DNA of 64,000 bases from JAJECS01 sp965262745 (GTDB lineage Bacteria; Chloroflexota; UBA11872), in contig OZ253558.1 of NCBI GenBank assembly GCA_965262745.1, positions 186,001 through 250,000 of the forward strand, in the 5' to 3' direction. Positions within the stretch are counted from its first letter, which is position 1. Each line of letters opens with the position of its first letter. Below the pieces are notes generated by a model that did no database searches, was not told the origin of the DNA, and worked only from the letters and a program-made list of their open reading frames with translations. This document shows, in pieces, positions 60,088-64,000 of the stretch. A program made the translations under genes and the position numbers.

Positions 60088-61139
60088 TGCACCGCCTCCG
60101 CTGGCCGAAACGCCCAGCAATCACAGCCACCGCGCATCGTGCCCGGCGGTGGTGGACGGCGGCTGCAATTCGGTCCACGGTGCTAGGCGTGGTGCTGCTG
60201 CTTGTGGCGGCGATTGCAGCCAGCACCGGTCGCGAAGGGACGGATTTTGGGCCGGCGACCCGAGTGACATCTGAAGACTCGCCGGCAGCGGTTGCAGTCG
60301 ATACTCGCTCGGCTGCTCTCTCGAACGATCCCGTCGCAACCCGCGAGCGCACCGTAGCCAGAGATCCAGCCGACAGTCGCTCCGGCAGAGAGATGTTCGC
60401 TACCCCGGTTTCCGCGACGACGGTGGAGGATCTGCTTGAGGCGGGCATGGCACTAGCGGGCGCCTCACCGGTGCACCTGGCGATCCGTGGCACGGCGGGG
60501 GCGGATACGGCGCGCTGCGCGTGGCGGGGGATCGCCCGCACGGCCACGCAGCGGGAGGACGCGATCCGCGCCTGGCTGCAGCTGCAGGACGGCGACCCGC
60601 TCCCGTCTGTGCGGGATCTTGAGGTCCTGTTCACAGCTACGTTTGATGGCCTCAACCCGAAGTACCGGGAGACGGTGAAGTCGAACTTCCTGGCGATCGC
60701 GCGGGGCGGGCTGTCGGAGGAGTACCTGTTCGTGACGTGCTTCGCGGACTACACGGTGAGTTCGTACCTGCTGGGCACAGGGACGACGCCGGGGACGGTG
60801 ACGGTGGCCTACGACCGGCGGGATGAGGCGCGCTCATATGAGTTGTACCGGCGGGAGCACGAGGCGGGGACGTTTGGCAGCGATCCGTTGCAAGCCCGAG
60901 GTGACTACGAAGCGTCGCTGCAAGACATCGTGGTGGCGGCGGAGGAGGCGCTGGCGGCGGAGCTCGGCGGCCAGGAGCGGATCGTGTTCCTGGCGCCGAT
61001 GGGGGCGCACCACGCGATCGCGTTCGAGGCCTGGCAGGCGGTGGCGCACTGGGACGTGGAGACCGTCGACGGCACAGTCAACGCGGTGCGGGTGGGGGCG
61101 CCCGAGGGCGATCCGGAGCACACGCAGACGCTGGCCTAG
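60087..61139 (+). CDS. Unknown secreted or membrane-anchored protein
   Basis: 350 aa from ATG 60087, overlapping the previous stop. A basic start precedes one hydrophobic helix (TVLGVVLLLVAAIAAS, residues about 32-48), then a Ser/Thr-rich linker to about residue 120. The globular part has TARCAWRGIARTATQREDAIRAWL, YRETVKSNFLAIARGG, EEYLFVTCFADYTV and VAYDRRDEARSYELYRREH. I do not recognise the family. Two cysteines suit an exported fold. It is translationally coupled to the propeller-LRR protein and lies immediately before repeat copy B. Confidence 0.75.
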   Translation: MHRLRWPKRPAITATAHRARRWWTAAAIRSTVLGVVLLLVAAIAASTGREGTDFGPATRVTSEDSPAAVAVDTRSAALSNDPVATRERTVARDPADSRSGREMFATPVSATTVEDLLEAGMALAGASPVHLAIRGTAGADTARCAWRGIARTATQREDAIRAWLQLQDGDPLPSVRDLEVLFTATFDGLNPKYRETVKSNFLAIARGGLSEEYLFVTCFADYTVSSYLLGTGTTPGTVTVAYDRRDEARSYELYRREHEAGTFGSDPLQARGDYEASLQDIVVAAEEALAAELGGQERIVFLAPMGAHHAIAFEAWQAVAHWDVETVDGTVNAVRVGAPEGDPEHTQTLA

Positions 61140-61144
61140 GTGCG

Positions 61145-62227
61145 CGGCTTTGGGGCCCGGTGGGCTCAAGGGGCGTGTCAGCGGGCGCCTCGCGATGACT
61201 CTAGCCACGTGTGGCGGTGGCCACACGATCGCGCCACCCGTCCTGATATAGCAGAACGCTCCTCACCGTCGTAGCAAAAGTACCCTCACGCATAGGGCAA
61301 ACGTCCCCTCATCATAGGGCAAATGAACCCGAGTCGAAGGTTCGTTTGCCTGTACGAATAAGGAGACAAATGCCCTATCCCAAATGTGATGTTAAGCACT
61401 TGTGGGCGATATGGTATCTATTGCATCCTATGGGCATATCTAGATCACCGGCTGGCGGGCAGGCCATGGGCGGCAAACACTCGTGCAATATCCCGATTGG
61501 TGGGTCGGTCACGCGTCCGGGCAGTGACGGAGGCTGCCGGCCAGCCCACGCGCGGTGGGCTGGCCGGCGAGGGCGGCACCCGTGAACGGTGGCCAGGCAA
61601 TTCAGGGCCGATGGAGCGGCGGCGTGGGCGTGGAGAGCCGGCGGAGGCGTCCTGTGCCGCGATGTGCGCGGCTGCTGACATCAGGGACCGCGCGTGACCT
61701 CACCTGCCTGCGACCCGTGGCGCGGCGGTCCGGTAGCGTCGCATGAGGTCCCTGGCAGCGGTCATCGCCGGGGTGCGACGCCGGGGGCGGGTGCTGCGGG
61801 TCACCGGGGCGGCGCTGGCGGCGCTGGGCCTGCTGAGCGTCGCAATCTTCGTCGGCGAGACACCGGTGGGGGCGCAAGAGGAGGAGAACTCGGGGATCGG
61901 GATCTCCCTCGACGGCCTGAGCGACTATCCCACGCACCTGACCGTGGACGGCTTCATGGTGGAGCTGACCAATCTCACCGCGACCGAGGAATACCAGGTC
62001 ACGGTGTCGAGCGACAGCGACAACCTGGGGATCGGCGGGTGCGGCACGGCGTCGCAGACGGAGACGGTGACGGGGGTGAAGGATCGGGAGCTGCGGTTCG
62101 TGGTGTACGCCTGTGCGGTGGGCGAGGCGACGGTGACGGCGGAGGTGCGGCGGACGGGAGCCAGCAGTCCCGAGGCGTCGATCAGCCAGGAGCTCATGGT
62201 GGAGGCGCTGCCCGAGATTGTGATTGG
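61145..62227 (+). repeat. Large direct repeat, copy B
   Basis: Second copy of 53443-54525 (offset 7,702 bp). It includes the leader hairpin region (61291-61351, where the first 19-mer is altered to CATAGGGCAAACGTCCCCT) and the start of FN3 protein B. Confidence 0.9.
61291..61351 (+). promoter_or_regulatory. AGGGCAAATGAACCC motifs and hairpin in leader B
   Basis: The second 19-mer and the inverted partner are retained (one substitution), so the stem is preserved, whereas the first 19-mer has diverged. Selective retention of the hairpin half points to it as the functional part. Confidence 0.45.
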
Positions 62228-64000
62228 GCCAACGGGAGAGAGGATTCGGACAACGACGACGACGCGGGGGGGGCGGCAGGCAGTGCCGAAGGCGGGCACC
62301 CCCGGGATCGTGCCGGACATCAGATTCGACAGGAAGACGGCGACCTCGGTGCGCGTGCGGTGGGGCCAGCCGAGCGACGGGGGGATACCGGGGATGCCGC
62401 TGACGGGCTTCGGGCTGAAGTTCTGGAAGGAGGGGACACAGGAGCCGGGGTATGACCCTGAAGACGTGGACGTGGTCGGCCCCACGCCCACGCCGTCGGA
62501 GTACACCTATACGGGGATGGAGCGCGGCGCGACGTACAACTTCCGCATCCACGCCTGCAACGGGGAGGACAGCTGCGGGTATTGGACCCACCCGCCCAAG
62601 AAGGTTGGTGTCCCACTAATGCCACACACGATCAGTGTGGAAGAGAAAAAGGGAACCTCGGCGCGGGTCAAGTGGAGCCCCGAGGCCGACACCGGGGGCG
62701 TGGCTCTCACGGGCTTCGCCATTCGCTGGCGGGTCAAGGACACGAGCTGGCCGACGCAGCCCCAAGCGCCGAATGTCCCCCACGGCGACCGGCGCTACAC
62801 CATGAGCCCGCTGACAGCCAACACGACCTATCAAGTCAGCCTCCAGTCCTGCAACGCCAGGGACAGCTGCTCGCCGTGGACCGAGCCACTTGAATTCGGG
62901 AGCCTGACACACGACCCCCAACCTCCTTTTGAACCTACCGCCGCACCGACCGCCGCACCGCCGATGCCGGTCAATCCCCAGCCTCCTTCCGTCTCACCAG
63001 CGTGCGAGCTGGCACCTGGTAGCGTGCCAGGCGCGCCTGCTCCCCCATCGGGCACCGTGCTTGACACACCAACAAATCTGGCCGTCGAGCCAATGCTTAA
63101 CCGAAAGGCCCTACTCACGTGGGCAAACGTCCAGTATGCAGAAGGTTATGTTATTGAGGCGCGTCGACGCATTGTAGATCCCATTACAGGTCCGAGGTGG
63201 ACTGATTGGCAATCCCCAAGTCATCCTCCAGGCACTTCAGGCAGTACCACTGAGCCGGACAACTGCTACACCATTATCCTTAATAACATACTTCGAACAA
63301 ACACAAGATCATATGGCGTCAAGGATTCCCCGGCATTCAGCCTGCGAGTAGTCGCTAAGGCTGGCAGAGCCCAAGATTCACCAGCCTCCGAGGTTATCGT
63401 GGTAGATAATATCATCACGGTAGCCAATGGTCACATTCCATCACAGAGTCCTGGAGGCCCAGAGCCTCAAGGGCAAGTTGAACTTACGTGGAAATCAGTT
63501 CCCGTGTTGCTCTCAGGAGATAACTACTCCGGTGGAGACACCTTCTTTAGATATCGGCGGGCGCAGGGGAATCATGACAGCGACAAGTGGGTACCGGGGT
63601 CGTATGATGCGGCCAAAACCGAGATCGCCAACGACAACACCATCCAGCCTTTGGATCACGGCAAGCTTTATGGCGTTCAGTTGATCTATGTGAAGGATGG
63701 TAAACCGAGTGTCTTTTCGGCCGAAGAATCCTATGTTTGGTCGTGGGACGAGGCCGCACGGGGTGGGCAGCGAGTGGCTGGACTTCCAGTTCAACAGACA
63801 TTGCCTCCTGACAATACGTATCACTATCGTGTGTGCGAGGAAACATTTGATATTGAAGGAGACATCAGAAAGATGCAGTGGTTAGCGTTGATCAAGGATG
63901 TGGCCGATAAGTGGGAGGCGGCAACGAATAACCTTGTACACGCAGAAGAGGAAGCAGGTGACTGTACAGAGTATTCTGTCGTAATCGGCGACGTGGTGAA
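61743..64000 (+). CDS. Secreted multi-FN3 protein B, incomplete at window end
   Basis: Open from ATG 61743 to the window end (752 codons) without a stop. The signal peptide and N-terminal domain are nearly identical to protein A. FN3-like domains follow at about 190-290 and 292-390, then a Pro-rich linker near 395-440 (PTAAPTAAPPMPVNPQPP) not found in A. Further beta-rich units follow, and then a segment (YHYRVCEETFDIEGDI, NNLVHAEEEAGDCTEY) matching the beginning of A's severed C-terminal part. A metzincin-type domain is therefore expected just beyond the window. Unlike A, the frame is intact through the corresponding position. Lower GC after about 63,080. Confidence 0.9.
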   Translation, partial: MRSLAAVIAGVRRRGRVLRVTGAALAALGLLSVAIFVGETPVGAQEEENSGIGISLDGLSDYPTHLTVDGFMVELTNLTATEEYQVTVSSDSDNLGIGGCGTASQTETVTGVKDRELRFVVYACAVGEATVTAEVRRTGASSPEASISQELMVEALPEIVIGPTGERIRTTTTTRGGRQAVPKAGTPGIVPDIRFDRKTATSVRVRWGQPSDGGIPGMPLTGFGLKFWKEGTQEPGYDPEDVDVVGPTPTPSEYTYTGMERGATYNFRIHACNGEDSCGYWTHPPKKVGVPLMPHTISVEEKKGTSARVKWSPEADTGGVALTGFAIRWRVKDTSWPTQPQAPNVPHGDRRYTMSPLTANTTYQVSLQSCNARDSCSPWTEPLEFGSLTHDPQPPFEPTAAPTAAPPMPVNPQPPSVSPACELAPGSVPGAPAPPSGTVLDTPTNLAVEPMLNRKALLTWANVQYAEGYVIEARRRIVDPITGPRWTDWQSPSHPPGTSGSTTEPDNCYTIILNNILRTNTRSYGVKDSPAFSLRVVAKAGRAQDSPASEVIVVDNIITVANGHIPSQSPGGPEPQGQVELTWKSVPVLLSGDNYSGGDTFFRYRRAQGNHDSDKWVPGSYDAAKTEIANDNTIQPLDHGKLYGVQLIYVKDGKPSVFSAEESYVWSWDEAARGGQRVAGLPVQQTLPPDNTYHYRVCEETFDIEGDIRKMQWLALIKDVADKWEAATNNLVHAEEEAGDCTEYSVVIGDVV

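Overview
The window is a high-GC bacterial chromosome segment. The likeliest source is a member of the Chloroflexota (for example a SAR202 or other marine/host-associated lineage). The clues are the mix of phytanoyl-CoA-dioxygenase-like enzymes, sugar isomerases, aldo/keto and alcohol dehydrogenases, a Tat-exported solute-binding lipoprotein with a V/E-rich repeat behind its lipobox, plant-type leucine-rich-repeat proteins and fibronectin-III surface proteins. No rRNA or other phylogenetic marker is present, so this is an inference from gene content.

Layout. 1-13.9 kb: catabolic and accessory genes (DHDPS-family lyase, zinc alcohol dehydrogenase, GNAT, PhyH oxygenase, six-hairpin-glycosidase-like protein, VOC protein, orphan RHH antitoxin, thioesterase, DUF4432 epimerase-like protein, DUF559 endonuclease, and a tightly coupled three-gene operon of TPP enzyme, sugar isomerase and AAC(3)-like protein). 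14.3-18.5 kb: an SbcD/SbcC-like (YhaO/YhaN-like) DNA repair pair. 18.6-28.5 kb: PhyH, SDR, then a carbohydrate import locus (binding protein, two permeases, divergent ATPase) with a GH78 alpha-L-rhamnosidase-like enzyme. 28.5-33.8 kb: two secreted proteins sharing an N-terminal module but carrying different C-termini (18 LRRs versus an HExxH protease), separated by a duplicated tail of the ATPase gene. 34-49.5 kb: more sugar/secondary metabolism genes, MFS and DMT transporters, a REP-associated (RAYT) transposase with its palindromes, two toxin-antitoxin pairs, a second glycosidase-like paralogue and a HTH protein. 49.5-53.4 kb: an intact tRNA-Gly(GCC) followed by a decayed integrative element (broken tyrosine integrase, excisionase, conserved small ORF, two damaged tRNA-like sequences). 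53.4-64 kb: a tandem duplication (offset 7,702 bp) of a leader region plus the start of a large secreted FN3/metalloprotease gene, with a beta-propeller-LRR protein and an unknown secreted protein between the copies. The second copy runs off the window.

How the parts fit. The first two thirds look like a plant/algal glycan and small-molecule scavenging repertoire: import, de-rhamnosylation, epimerisation, isomerisation, oxidation. The remainder is an export/surface repertoire evolving by segmental duplication and C-terminal domain replacement. Conserved promoter/leader and N-terminal modules are joined to divergent, visibly lower-GC protease or LRR domains. Several unrelated dispersed palindrome families punctuate the intergenic regions, and two genes have left duplicated 3'-end fragments nearby.
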